A program made the translations under genes and the position numbers. From contig NXFV01002032.1 in the NCBI GenBank assembly GCA_002803225.1, forward strand, positions 1 to 47,064: a DNA stretch of 47,064 nucleotides. The letters run 5' to 3'. A model generated the notes under the pieces. It saw only the letters and a program-made list of their open reading frames with translations, made no database searches and was not told where the DNA came from. Of the stretch, positions 21,822-33,977 are shown piece after piece (positions within the stretch are counted from its first letter, which is position 1; each line of letters opens with the position of its first letter). This DNA comes from Gamarada debralockiae. Its lineage: Eukaryota; Ascomycota; Leotiomycetes; Helotiales; Hyphodiscaceae.

Positions 21822-24715
21822 TTCTGTGATTCCTTCTCTGCGATGAGTGTTGAACGGTGTGCTTATTCCCAAAGTTTCAGCGTCCCCCTTTGTGCCTGTC
21901 GAGTTTCACAGCCGCTCGACACGGGATGTCTCGAAGAGAACAAAGAAAGGTGAACGTCTGCCAACTTCTTTTGATAGCGCCAATGATTCGAAAGTATAGT
22001 ATTCGGGAGCTTCGAGATTTGCGGAACGGTATGTTGGGCGTTCGAGAAGTCGTGGAGGTATTTATTGTCCCTTTTGGTCGTTTGTAAGGTCGCAGAGACG
22101 TAATTGGGCGGTGAATTAAATTTCCTATCTCGAGTCGACCAGCGAGCCTCTCGATTCCAAAAACAGGTAGGCGCACGATGAGCTGTACCGTCCTTTAGTT
22201 AGACCTCGATGACTCTCGTTGGTGGTGTGGTGTGTTTGTTGGTGGCCTGGAAGCTGTTGATTTTTGGGACGTGATCGCGAAACCGTTTGCGGCGGATGTG
22301 TCAAAAATGTCCGAAGGATGCAGAATTAACGAGCTGCAGACTCTTATCAGATATGATCAGTAACCTTTAAAGTTCTGATGGATTGTATGTAAAAAGGAAC
22401 GACGATGGCGGGCAGATAGGTGTGAGAGCGGAAGGAAAGAGTAATGAAGAATGAGGATTAGTTCGGATGGTGGCCGTTCCCTTTGGGAGAGGGGATAAGG
22501 AAATCTTGGCAGGGTCGATGGTGGTGTGTATGAGTCGCATTTGGAGATTTTCGAAACAGAAGCTCGCAGGGGTAAAGACGAATGGCTGTGGGAGGGGGCA
22601 CTTTGGATTGATTACGGATTGGTTACAGATCAGACAACACAAGCAAAATGTTTCTGAATCTGAAAATTGGAATTAGAGGGTTTTGATATGCTATCCGCTT
22701 TACTATCTTAGACTTGGAAATGCCTTTCGCATTTACTGGATCTGGAAAAGGGGGGACGATTTTAGGACGACGGAATACCATGAGGTGCTACGTTTGAACT
22801 CCGTGATACCACAACAGAGCATCTTCAACACCCCCTCTGACGATTACACTGCTCAGCTGGAAGATCTATATCATTCAAGTCTGAAGATACGGACGCACGG
22901 TCAAAATGTGCTTTGCGCACGTGGTATAAATAGCCTTCTAGCGTTCCGAATTGCCTGGGTGTCCCTTACGCATCTCAACGGCGCAGCCGGAGCGAGAAAC
23001 ATATCTTGATAAGAGTTAGCTGAAAAAGGGAGGATTTCTTGAATCTCTCTTAAGCTAAGCCGTAATTGTAAGCAGCCTCGGTCTAATGAAGTTTGGTAAC
23101 CCGTCTTGGGCTTGAGGAACCTTTTTGAGCGGTGCAGAAGATAGTGTGCAACCATCATTTTGTAGCATCCTTTTCTCCAACTTCTAGTGGAACTCTGGGT
23201 CGCTAACGGGAAGCGAAGGAATATTTTGGTGCCTGTGCCTGAAGATGTTGGTACCTGAGAAGAGGGGTTCAGAACTGCTGCAGAATCATCAAATGATCAG
23301 TAACTCGTCAAATAAGTTTGCCTTTAGGCGTTGGGCGAGACTGATCCCCCCATGTTCGTGAGGGTGCAAAGAAACCGAACCTAAAATGTCTCTCATCAGC
23401 CACAATTTCATGTCCAAGTCAAATCGAGAAACAAGAGCCTCCGAAAACAGGTTCGAAGAAGGCGAGGGGCTAGGCACGGCCTAAAGAATCGCCACCTGGA
23501 AATTTCGCTAAAGCCCCTGTCTTTGATGCTTTCGGTCGGCACGGCTCAGAAAGGGAGACAGCCGCCGTAAAAATAGCCAATTTTGATACATCGGTCTTGA
23601 AGTTCATTGGGAACGGCGGACATTTCCCTTTGCTTGGAACGCACGGTCGTCATATCAAATCATCACGGTGATCATGTACGCAAGCGGAAAACAGGATGAC
23701 GGTGGATGAGGGTATCATAAAGTCAATTGACCCGCCCCCACCACGACTATTGATTCAGTGTCCACCGGCCAAAATCGCCAATTCATATCGCCCACTATAT
23801 CGGTTCATCAGCCTGATAGCGAAATATGTCATCCACAAATAACAATGTACTCGTTCCTGCATCAGGTACAGTTCATACAAAGCTTTGGCCAGGATATCTC
23901 CATCAGATGATCAGTTCGTAATTGCAAGGATTCGTTAGCTCAGGGAGTTCCCGTTAAACGAAGAGTAGCAGGCTTGGGTGCGGTGCTCCACCTCCAGATC
24001 GATAACAAGGGGAAGTCCACCTCACGCCGTCGACGCATACAATTACCCCGTATGCGAGATAGCCGCCGCGTGGGAACGCGCGACAACTGAAATCCACTTG
24101 GCTTGCATACCATGTGGAGCATTCAGGTATCCCCTTGCAGAATAATCAGGAGCAACAATCTGCATGTCTCAGATCTGATAAGACTATTTTGATTTGAAAT
24201 GTTGCACGTCGTAAGAACGTGGCTCCAAAATTTCCGTATTCTTATCCAATACACTTCTTGCGCACTGTGCAGATTGTGAACATGGCCATGGGAGTCTCCG
24301 CGTAACTACCCCGCGGCAATTTCGGCCTCCGGCAACGTCATCAACGTCACATCACGGAGAGGGTGTTGAATGGTTGTTGATACCGGCAGTTCAACAGACG
24401 AGTTTGTGGTGTATCCTGGGATCCGCTTCGAGTGGTTTGATCCATGAACAACGATAAATTTCTTCCTCTTCTCAACACCCAAGCCATCTCATTCAAATTC
24501 TGCTCGCACTTTAAAATCATTACATGATGTACTGTACTTTGGATCGGTTCAAATCTGGGAGTCAAAATCACATGCTTAAACATGCTGCTCGTGAGGCCTG
24601 TTCGATAATCTCCGACTCCTTGCTCTGCCGAATGCAATGTTATTCATACACACCTCCATAAACACCTACCGTGGCCAATAGATAGATGTCTATGCCTTAT
24701 TAAAGTGTGGTAGGG
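21822..24715. other. Long intergenic region, no gene seen
   Basis: Nearly 2.9 kb upstream of the RasGAP gene. Open frames are short and lack motifs. The first few hundred bases are presumably RasGAP promoter and 5' UTR. A GC-richer patch at about 23990-24120 has an open minus-strand frame of about 50 codons that I could not identify. Confidence 0.4.
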
Positions 24716-24965
24716 TGTTGGCAGGTCTAGAAGATACGGTGATATCTGTAAATTTTGGAGAGGCTGTATATAGTAGACCTTCAGTAAGATCGAGAGTATC
24801 GGAGCAGCCGTCGGCCAGACCGAATTGCTAGAGTCAGAAATGGTAGATGTAAGGAAGAGGTTGCACCCTTATAGGGAGAGAGATTGACATTATGAATTGA
24901 TGATTTTCAAGCCTATTTTGGACTAACGTCATATGCACCACTGTATCAGGGTACTCATACCAACA
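24716..24965 (+). mobile_element. Solo LTR-like repeat, copy 1
   Basis: Begins TGTTGGCAGG and ends ATACCAACA, so the termini are the short inverted repeat TGTTGG..CCAACA. It shares blocks with the copies at 36485 and 37322: TACGGTGATATCT near the start, and CCTATTTTGGACTA..ATATGCACC and CAGGGT.CTCATA near the end. The middle is diverged. No clear 5-bp target duplication remains (TAGGG against GTGGG), so it looks older than the other two copies. Confidence 0.7.
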
Positions 24966-26671
24966 GTGGGGAAGTTTGAATCAATGTTAGGTTCCGTCGT
25001 GCTGGCCGGACAGGAACTTGGCAAGCAGCTTCTGTGGCATTCATGAACCATGAAGTGCCGGCAGTGTTCCAGTTTGAGAAGGATCGCTCTCACCTGATAA
25101 ACAGGCAGAATGATGATGCTCCTGTACACAGTGAAGTAATCAACTCTTCAGAGAAATCCAAGAAACTTTGGCTAACATGCAGTTCACATTCTTCCTCAAC
25201 CACAGACCCGGCGGGTGTGCAGTCCTTTTCACCGACTAGACACTACAATCTTACCAAAACCGTAAGAAACTTCAACTCAGCACCCAAGTTGATGTATCTG
25301 AAAGCTGTAGATTATCCCGGAGGGCATAATATAAATAATAATTTCAAGCTGTTCTGAGATGATTGATCAGGAAAAGCCTCGTTTTCGTCACCTCAAACGA
25401 TCACGTGGGTTGGCTTGCTCCACGCGCCTTCCTTCTTCATTCTCGCCAGACTACGGAGGGCATATCCGCGTTCACGAAAATGCAAAAAATGATTCCAAGA
25501 GATGCTTTTTGAAGATACTAATGCTACAAAGTAAAAAATGGGTTTCTTTTTTTTTTAAAAAAAAAAAATTTGGTCTGTGTTTCCGACAACTGCGAGATTT
25601 GCACTCGCGTCTCCGAAGAGAAGGAAACATCCCCGTGCAGGTTCAGTTCTTATAAAGCGTGCGGTTCAACCCACCGCGTTAGATCACTCCGCCAAGTTGC
25701 CGTTTGTTTGAACCAAATATTCTTATTTTCAATTATCAACTCAATAAGACCCGCACCCAACTAGGAAGTCTACGAGATGTAAAGCTCAACCCTCCCTGTC
25801 CCTCTTGATAAACAAAGCGCTTGAATAAGCATTTAAATAGTAGCTATTTATTAGTTTTGTGTATGAAGATATCTCTTAACACCATCTCAGGCTGCTAATG
25901 TTCCATCAATCGATTGTAGTGATCATTAGACCATCACATACACCCTTCGATCACACACCGACTGCACTTCAATCAGAGTGGATAGCGAAGTCGTAAAGCA
26001 TTACATGAAAAAGATACGTCTACATAAATGTATGAGACTTTTTAGTTGTACCGTGATACTCTAGCCAGCAGGTATTATTTTCCCGAACGAAGACCGCCCT
26101 CCGTGAAGGTGTCGCGCAAAGTCCCTCGTCGGCTCTGCGCGACGTTGAATATTTGACGTCGGAAGTTGAAATTATTGGAAATATACAGGGGAGAATCAAG
26201 GGGCTAAGGAGAGCCTTATTCTCTCTACACATATGATTCAAAATGAATTACTCAGCTGAGATTTTCAACTTATCTACACACGAATTATTAATTTTGTGTT
26301 TGATTTCTGCCACGGTTCGATCTCAACCACCACCCATCCCGTTTCATGACTCCTGGCTGCCTCCACTTCCTATATCTCGCCCTTCCGCAGCCCGAGGTGC
26401 CGAATCTTCCGAATTGGCGGAATAGTTGACACCACATTCGCCAACAGCTCGTGGGGGTTTCCTTGGAAGACAGAAACGTGGAAGAAGCTCGACCGTACTG
26501 TCATGGCTTGAAGTCAGCGATCGCGTCTGGAAGAAGATGAGAGAGGAGTTAGGTGCTTACACGATTGAGTTGATCCCCAATATACAACGCTTGTTGGACT
26601 GGATCTTTGTCTTGTAAAATGGCGGTGACTTTTGATTGGTTATTTTCATTCAAGTCCCCCGTAACATATTC
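24966..26671. other. Intergenic region with a tRNA-like relic
   Basis: About 1.7 kb without a protein gene. It includes the T10/A12 block at about 25548-25569 and a degenerate tRNA-Ser-like sequence beside it, listed separately. The right end is the 3' flank of the exonuclease-like gene. Confidence 0.4.
25584..25701 (-). pseudogene. Degenerate tRNA-Ser-like sequence
   Basis: On the minus strand the ends GGCAACT and AGTTGTC form a 7-bp acceptor stem with G as discriminator, as in fungal tRNA-Ser. A D-arm-like GCGGAGTGATCTAACGC with box A resemblance follows. A variable-arm-like hairpin TCTC-TTCG-GAGA and a T-stem GCGAG/CTCGC are present. The T-loop reads TGCAAAT instead of TTCRANN, and no good anticodon stem closes even if an intron is allowed. 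A T-run that would serve as a Pol III terminator lies just downstream. It may be a tRNA pseudogene or the head of a tRNA-derived SINE. Confidence 0.4.
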
Positions 26672-27639
26672 TCAATCGGCCTCCCAAGGGTAGATGGCTT
26701 CCGACTCCAGCCCGTCAATCCGATTATTCTCTTTGTCCCGTTCCAGTCGTACGGCTGCACGCTGTTGCAATTCTCTTTCTATTTGCTCCTTCTTGATATT
26801 TCGAATGGGCGCATACGCAATCTGTCTGAACTGATCCAGCATGGCTTGCGAACCTTTCCAAGGGATCTTGGTCGCGAGCGCAAGTAGAGCTCTCAGGGCA
26901 AACGTTGAATCGTTGCCTGCAATATGAAGTTGGCCGTAGGGGATTCCAAGATAAGCCAGCAAGTCCGCCAACTTAAAGCCTCTGCCGAGTACTGCCTCAC
27001 CAAGGAACGCAGTATCTACCACGGCGATTATTGTTGAGACGTCTTGCACATCCAAATGAAATTCAGCTAACACCGCCAGGTCCACATTGAAACCGTGACC
27101 AACCAAGACAATATTCCGGTACCTTTTGCTGGATTGAGTGGCATTTGTATTCGGCGTAAGATTATTCGAGGAAATTCCGCCATCTGTTGACGCCCTGCGT
27201 TGTTGAGAATGTGTGCTTGTATTTGCCTGCTCAGTGTCAGATGGGGTTCGAAGTCTTGCGTTATGACTTACATTTGGGTGAAGATCTTCGATATGAAATA
27301 GATCTTTGAGAACGTTGGCACGTGACGATGTAGAAGCTTCTCTGACTCTCCGAAGAGAAAGCATTCAGCCCGTTTGAAATCTGAGCTCTTAACAAAGAAC
27401 TGTCGTGAACAGACTGTGTCGTTTCGCTTTGACGGCAGGTCGCGGGTATCCAAGATCGAAACGCCAACCTGGTCAATCCTTGACTTTCCCACCCGAAAAG
27501 ATCCTTCGAGATCAATGGAAATGAACACGACGTCCATATCGAGGAGAGATTGAAGTTGTTGGATGCATTCCTCGCCGTGGTGCCAGTACAAACGAGCTGT
27601 TGGAGTATACTTTAGTGACGTGCGTTTAGATGTGCCCAT
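26672..27639 (-). CDS. DEDDh 3'-5' exonuclease-like protein (Gfd2/YDR514C-like)
   Basis: Exon 1 is 27272-27639 and exon 2 is 26672-27194, with a 77-nt intron (donor GTAAGT, acceptor CGCAG), giving 296 residues. The RNase H-like fold carries the exonuclease motifs: ISIDLEG (Asp43, Glu45), VGHGFNVDL (Asp161), and HIAGND with His213 and Asp218, so the DEDDh set is complete. Segments such as FKLADLLAYLGIPYG fit the C-terminal domain of the fungal Gfd2/YDR514C-like family, linked in yeast to mRNA export by the Gfd2 name, though a nuclease role is only predicted. A Ser/Asn-rich insertion lies between motifs I and II, at the intron. The acceptor was chosen because it restores phase; an earlier CAG would not. 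Confidence 0.82.
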
Positions 27640-28999
27640 TTGACGTCCTTGTTCTCTTTCCAGTCTTGTATGAGTTGGGAAGGAGGACTTTCGGCAATGA
27701 TCTGGTTTTAGAAGGATGAGCTCAGTGTTCCCAGTTTGATGGAAGGTTGCAGGATGAGGTTGACCTGATGCAAAGAGGCTGGGTGACTGAGCTGACGATG
27801 TCTATATTGGCTGTTATGTCTCTTCTCTTTGAAAATGAAGGTTCAAGCTTCTGATGGAGGAAAGAAACGAAGGTTTGACGAAGGTTGAGTTTTGACAGTC
27901 GAAATGCAAGAGTCGTGCGGGATCACCTCGAGACTTAGTGGAAGCTCGTTTGTGATAGTGACTTTGGTAGATAGCAGGGGATCTCGGGGTAAATGGAGAG
28001 GGCAGAAAGAGTCGAGAAACATGATGTCGTGTGGTGTTGTGATTTGAACCGGGACAGCCGTGGTCGAAGGGCGCCGGTAGCTGCGTGCCTCAGGCCACAC
28101 AACGTTCGATGCCAACTAGTTCTGATGTATGAACCTGGAATGTAAAGAATCTACGGTATAACGAGAATCATTGTGCTCATTCAGCAAATTTTAAGCAGAA
28201 AAAGGCCTACTTTGCGTCGTTGGGGTTATTATCAGAGAAAGAACGGTAAGTTACCACTTAACATACTTGAAATTTCTCGATTGTCATCAACATAAGATGT
28301 TTCCTTTAACACGCCAGCTAATAGATTCGTGGTAGCTAGAAGTGCTATGCTTCTTAATTTCGCAAAGGCTCTCCTTTGGAGCATCTCATCCTCATTTCCC
28401 ATTTCTTCGCCGTCGGTTGTGCAGATTTATGGTCTCAGAATTCTTTGCCTGTTGGTTTCCGCTTGGCGAAATAAAAGCTCGAAAACTCCCCTTAATTTAA
28501 AACCCGGGAGCCGCAGCTGCTGTTTCCACAGTACTTTTCGGCGTTCCAATTCCACTTTTCTCTCATTCGATCAGCATACGCGGAAAGCTTTTTCGCACAA
28601 GCCTGCCTTCTCAACCTTCCGACGGACATCTGCCAGTCATTTTATTCGAATCCAAGGCAACCACAGTCCTCCTCTGATTCCTTTGTGAGTTTCCGACGGA
28701 CTCTCGTTCTGCAAGTCCGGATCGAACCAAGAAATTGACGAATCCCTTTCTCCGACTGAAAACTTGGAAACCTTACCTACAATGCACCTTTCGTTGATCT
28801 TTTGACATTCACATATTCCCCGAATCTCTTCTCAGGAAGGTATTGTACAGTGCACAGTGCCACTAATTGTGAATATAGATGTGTCTTGAACGGGGCACGT
28901 GTCGCAATAGGAATGATTGTCCTGGCTCGTAATATGTGTCAAACCAATTCAGGTGGTTTATATGCTCCAATCGCTGTGGTCGACAGACTGGTTTGGACT
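27640..28999. other. Intergenic region, uncertain small frames
   Basis: A 90-codon minus frame at 27843-28115 (starts MASNVVWPEARSYRRP) and plus frames at 28329-28688 and 28802-29044 are open but have no motif or splice evidence. Minus-strand sequence around 28860-28990 (HINHLNWFDTYYEPGQ) may be 3' remains of the F-box relic next to it. Confidence 0.3.
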
Positions 29000-29250
29000 T
29001 TAACGTATGGCAGTGGGAGCACCAATAGCTTGACATTTCAGTGACTTTGAACGAAGTCGGCGATTAACAGCTCGGAAACATGCGAGGTCGACGTGGTCGA
29101 TGGGGCCGAGATAACTTGCAATTTCCTCAAGAATCTCAATCGGAGGAAAGATTGAAGAGGTAGTGTGACCTTGTCTTGGCCATCAAGTGGGAGATTGAAG
29201 TAGGCTGGTCGTGCTTGCTGCTCGGTTCCCTGCACAGCTATTGACGCCAT
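29000..29250 (-). pseudogene. F-box protein fragment, frameshifted
   Basis: The frame starting MASIAVQGTEQQARPAYF runs until a Leu-rich segment near 29140. There the protein sense moves to another frame that reads PPIEILEEIASYLGPIDHVD and ACFRAVNRRLR, a recognisable F-box helix set, and stops at 29000. F-box proteins recruit substrates to SCF ubiquitin ligases through Skp1. The shift, the stop soon after the F-box and the absence of a substrate domain indicate a broken gene, unless a small intron was missed. Confidence 0.55.
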
Positions 29251-29834
29251 TCTCTCCTTTGAACTTGGAACGGCCTCCCAGAGCCCCAAGATCGATCGCG
29301 GCGTCAACAGGTCAGATTGAGAGATTTAAGACTTGGAAGAAATGGAGGGCGAGGATTTTGACTTGAAATGTATGCCACAATTGCTCTTTTGGGCTGACAA
29401 CATGAGCTAGAATGAAGTTGTTGTCACCTCTGTGGCTCAGACAATGCAGCGCTCACGAGTTAAAACTTCTAAAAATGTGTCACACTAACTTGAGGGGTGC
29501 CAGAAATTTAGATTCATATGCTGTACTGTTTATGTTACTTTTCCTATTCGGGTTGGGGTCGTCGAGATGGGTCCCGCTATTCAAACCCCCAAAGTTCGAG
29601 TTACCTTACAAAGTCTCGCCCCCATACAACATCACCCTTCAAGCGAGTTGAAAAGTCCCATGAATAATGCACAGACATCAATTGAAGAGGTATTGGCAAG
29701 CCCTTATTCAGGCTGCTTCGAATCCTTTCAGTTTTGTGCCCGGTCTCCTTTCAGCCGCTCTTCCTCAACTACCACTATCCGATTGCTATCAAGGTGTTCT
29801 TTCCAGTACCACCAGCCTCACTATCATAGCAACA
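29251..29834. other. Spacer between two divergent F-box sequences
   Basis: About 580 bases separating the minus-strand and plus-strand F-box starts. A short plus frame at 29412-29651 has a hydrophobic stretch but no other support. Confidence 0.35.
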
Positions 29835-30149
29835 ATGGCTAAAGTCCAATATAATGGGCCTGATTACTTCAGAGCTCTATATCTGGAGGAAGAAGTGCCA
29901 GTCTCCCAAAACTCTGTCACCAAAGCGGTCCTATGCCAATTCCCGAGACGAAACATCAACATCGACGTCCAACTCCAAGCTTCAAAGCCCCCTTCAGGCT
30001 CACCCTTTCTCCCCGACGAACTTATTCCGACCATCATTCGGTATCTCTCTGTCGTCGATCTAGCTTGCCTGCGAGCTGCCAATCGCCGTCTGGCAGCGGC
30101 GTTGTTTCTGCCACCCGAAAGTGCAGTGCGACACTTGTGCGGATGTTGA
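29835..30149 (+). CDS. Short F-box protein or 5' fragment of one
   Basis: From the ATG at 29835 the frame codes for 104 residues (MAKVQYNGPDYFRALYLEEE). An F-box lies at about residues 57-90: PFLPDELIPTIIRYLSVVDL and ACLRAANRRLAAALF. The frame stops at 30149, right after the F-box. An overlapping frame (30121-30468) continues with CDTCADVDVSEVAHIIVRIA, so the gene may be frameshifted or spliced into that frame. F-box proteins normally carry a C-terminal substrate-binding region, missing here. It is divergent from the F-box fragment at 29000-29250; both share L(A)C(F/L)RA(V/A)NRRL, suggesting an old duplicated pair. Confidence 0.5.
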   Translation: MAKVQYNGPDYFRALYLEEEVPVSQNSVTKAVLCQFPRRNINIDVQLQASKPPSGSPFLPDELIPTIIRYLSVVDLACLRAANRRLAAALFLPPESAVRHLCGC

Positions 30150-31093
30150 TGTGTCCGAGGTAGCGCACATCATAGTAAGAATAGCCATATATAAGGTATA
30201 TGATATCAGGGAGAGAACAGTGGAGATAAGGGAAGTCAAAGGACGAAGAGGTGATCTGAAAATAAGGTTTCTGAGAACGGTATGGATGTTTGAAAGACCG
30301 TGGAAGTTCGTCTACTCAAAGATTACTGGTCTGGGATTATGCCAATTAAAACGAGAGTTTGGGGGAGGAAAGGGGAGCGCGCTACATGTGAGCAGCTTCT
30401 TCGTAACTGACAGAGCAGCTGGACTGAAACTATCTGGGTACGGTTGCATAAGAAGTTTTCGACGGTAGGCCTGCTGATACGGCTTTGCTATGGTGGGAAA
30501 GGAGCTTCAGGGTTACCAATATCCTGATTATTACTTGGAGATGAGGCCCTGTGGGCTTCAGCCTTATAATCCATTTTGAGCAAATGACCTGCTTCGATCT
30601 TTCAACCACGACGGGCCAAGCGAAATCCAGCGAAATTATCTCATCGCGTTGATTGTGTTACAAGATGCTAATCGTTGAATTCGCGATCTTGGACAGATAC
30701 TTTAAGTAGCTTTTACACACCGGCGAGTTATAGAATCAATCTCGCGACTAGAGCTCCCTGGAGTTTTCAATTTGCTAGAACTGGTTGGACAATTTGTATC
30801 TTAAGCTTCCATTAGGGAGCTCAGGGTGGAACTACTTCTCAATGACCAAATATTGGAAATCTTTTACTTTCTGGTGCTACTTTTTATCCTGAAGTCAGCG
30901 ACTGAGACACATACTTTGGGTCCGCGATATTCTCGAATTCAGTTGTTGAGTCAGACTGAATGATTCGCGATTGTCTCAATCCAGGAGGTTCTGCTAAAGA
31001 TTCAAATCGCTGAAACCAGAATGAAGGATTCAATTGATACAGTAATTCTCATCTCCCTAAATCACCCAGCTAGAATCTACAAGCCGCCAGTGT
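30150..31093. other. Intergenic region
   Basis: Apart from the possible F-box continuation to 30468, no coding sequence was recognised up to the GT25 relic. Confidence 0.35.
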
Positions 31094-32037
31094 CTAGGCC
31101 TTACGATGAACAAATGCCCCAGTGTCACACTCACACACCTCATTTCCAACTCTCCCTTCCCCATCTGCATAAGCTTGCAAGCGCATATCAAAAGGATCCT
31201 CCAACCCACCAACGCTCAAAGACCACAACATCTTCCTTGACCCCTCCAAGCTCAACGCATATGCAGAGGAACAAATTGGATCGCCTCTCACGTGCACTCA
31301 ACGTGTAAATAGATTCGCAGAGAAATTTTGGAAGCCCGTGGTATGTTGCGGAGGAGGGACAGTTGGGTCGGGCGGAAGGACGAATTTGTGAGATATGGAG
31401 ATCAAGGATGAATCAGAGGAGAGCTTGGAAGCGTGCTCGGGCAGGGTTTCAGGAAAGACTTCCCAAGTATCCGATCCAGAGGAGGTCCCAGTTACTGCCA
31501 TATGGTGACTTGTGTGTTAGGATTATGGAGGTAGAGGGCGGGAAGGAAGATGATTGTATATAGCAAGTACCGTGTACGAATTGGGGAAGTTGGGATTTGA
31601 GGCGGATGTCCCAGTTCATGTCATCTTCCATTATAAGACCAGATGCGTAGTCGTTTTGAACAATCCTTCAAAAAGCAGGCAACGGTCAAGTTGCATGGCA
31701 ACATTGGGAGGGGATTGGGAAGGAAAGAGGAACTTAGGGCCGCACAAGATTCATATGACCACTCCAACTTCCCAGATTAGCTTCCCACGGCTGCTTTCGG
31801 TTGAACCCAAAAGGCAGCGCCTAATCACTCACTCTCTTCGTGAACTCCATCAATCCAATCCGCCTTGAAGCCCGTCAGACAGCTTGTCAATATCATCGCG
31901 TCATGTTTACCACATCTTTCTGGGAGGCCGATGGCGAAGACTTTCTCAAAACCGAGGGTGCTGTTCGTGACATCGCGGATAGCGGCAAAGAGGGTGGCGG
32001 GGTTTGAGCCAAAGCCAAAGATTTCGTGGAATAGCTT
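31094..32037 (-). pseudogene. Decayed GT25-family glycosyltransferase
   Basis: Ordered GT25 (LPS glycosyltransferase-type) motifs appear on the minus strand in changing frames. At 31825-32037 the frame reads NSTLGFEKVFAIGLPER and LTGFKADWIDGV, the donor-binding N-terminus. Near 31750-31790 comes LGSWSGHMNLVR. At 31449-31665 comes NDYASGLIMEDDMNWDIRLK with the acidic motif, then WDLLWIGYLG. After a 2-base frame loss EVFPETLPEH follows, then an in-frame TGA at 31298-31300 replacing an expected Trp, and GDPICSSAYALSLEG with GGLEDPFD. Further upstream, 32040-32276 can code a hydrophobic anchor typical of a Golgi type II enzyme. At least one frameshift and one stop interrupt the gene, so it is probably dead, although some breaks could be introns. 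Confidence 0.7.
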
Positions 32038-33977
32038 CTAATGGCGAAGGTGAGAGCTACTAGACAATAGAGGTGGAGCAGATATAAGGCAGTTAAAAGG
32101 ATGCAGATCCAGAAGCCAGAGCGTGATCGAAGTATTGCGTAAAGGCAGAGAAGCAAAGTGCCACTCTCTGGACAAGGACAAGCCAGTTGAAGTGGAAGAT
32201 CAAAGTCATTCGCATCGTTCAATGGAAATGAAGGAATGGAAATTACGGAAAAGGAGCTAGTCACAATGGGAAGCACGACTTGTGCGATTGTGCTTTGTAT
32301 GAGGGACTGGTGTCACGTGCAGTAGACATTCGCTTAATCTTAGTTCCCCCTTTTCGCTAACAAAATAAAAAGTAAACAAAGGCAGAGCGAGAGGCAGAGC
32401 GAGAGTCCTTTGCTCTGTTTCCTCGCGCCGCAGGAATGAATGAATGAATAAATAAATAAATAAATATTGATGATATGATGGCCAGAAGGATGAAATATAT
32501 TTAATTAATTCAAATGTCAGTCAAAACGAATCAAGAAAAATCCGCCAATAATCAGTAACACTGACTGATCATAGATGCATTTTAAAATTATGTTCTCGGC
32601 TGTGGTTGTACAATAAACAACGAAAGCAGTTTTCAAGATCCAACCTTCACTGCACACGGCCAGCCACAACCCACGCACAGCAACCCCTTTAAATTCGCCA
32701 TCTAATGCGAGAAATGGCGGCAGCGGCACTGGCACTGGCAGTGGCATCTTTGCGACATGAAATCTCATCGAATTGACCATGTACTGATGATGACCCTCAA
32801 CCCGTCTGACGTGCAAGCGGGATGCTCGTGGTGTGCCGTGGCACGGGCCACCTCGCCTCGTTTCCCTACCTAAAAAAACGTGGTCGAGGGTCAAATGCAG
32901 GTGGACTAGTAGTCGTAGGGTATAAGAACTGTGTCCCCTCCTATTACTTGCTCTTTTCCTCCTTCCTTCTCTTCTAATACGACTTGATAAGACCCTACTC
33001 CATAATGCTTTATTCTGAAATATGCCTTGTATTCAGCCCTTCTACCTAGTCCCCTCTTCTCTATCAGGCTTACTATATCAGCTATGCCATAGCTTAAGAT
33101 TCATGTATTAAGCAGAATCCCCTAATTATCCTTCTGAATTTCGATACTATAGACCCTCTGCAACGCTAGTCTCCTTCTTATATCTGCCTTGTATCGGTCG
33201 AGATACAAGCTGAGCTAGTATCACACGTTCTTAACCTGCTTTGCTGTCGTACTACCACTGATCCTTATACAAGAAAACCCTCAAGAGTAGAGATAGTGCA
33301 GACTTGGGTAGGTATACGTTGCAGTACACGGCCAGTCGCAAAAATACCTCGCGCTGACATGGATTGGCTTTTGTCTAGCTGTGCCGTAGATAGATAACGC
33401 GTCTACGGTTTCCAGGCTATCTTCACAAACCTCAGTGGTGGGGTTAGTGGCCACCCGCATGCGTTGATCTAGGCTAATTCGAGACAGCAGGATCCTGTGG
33501 AGCTGAAGCTCTGTGTGGCTTTGTATCCGCGATCATGCGAACCCCTCTCCTGCTGCGATCGTTGCCCCCTCCTAGCTTAGCTTTTCACAGCGACACTAAC
33601 GATCGAGCGATAATACTGTGATCGACCGATCGTAGTGTACACCAAGGTGGAGATGCTGGCCACGGAAATGCATATTCCGGCACAAGAGCGCAGGATAGAC
33701 GGTTTCAGGGCCTGCCAGCTGCGGCAGGGCTCTCTACGAGACGGGAAGCATTGACAACGAGGCATTTTTGGCGGAGAGAGCGTCAGAAGGGCAAGGTCCG
33801 TTGGCAGGAGTCTGCAGCGGGTCGTAGAGTGGATTTTTGGCTTAGAGGGCGCGGTGCAAAGAGCATATATACAGCCTTTGAATCCCCCGTTTCGTTCATA
33901 ATCTGTAGTAGTGTCGTACACTTAATAGTAAGCAAAATCTTTTTCTCTCGATATTTCCAATCGTCTTTGCGTATGAG
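32038..33977. other. Intergenic region with low-complexity DNA
   Basis: Apart from the possible anchor exon of the GT25 relic (to 32276), no gene was recognised. It contains short tandem repeats (listed), CT-rich sequence at 32930-33060 and an imperfect palindrome around 33590-33645 (GATCGAGCGA..TCGACCGATC). A TATA-like CATATATA at about 33864 lies about 110 bases before the Myb/SANT-like gene start. Confidence 0.4.
32381..32466. repeat. Short tandem repeats and GAAT/AAAT microsatellite
   Basis: Two copies of a 12-base GGCAGAGCGAGA unit at about 32381-32405, and a (GAAT)n-(AAAT)n microsatellite at about 32433-32466. Confidence 0.9.

Noticed and set aside
27843..28115. 90-codon minus-strand frame as a small gene
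   Set aside because: It is open and starts plausibly, but there is no motif, splice or conservation evidence to separate it from chance.
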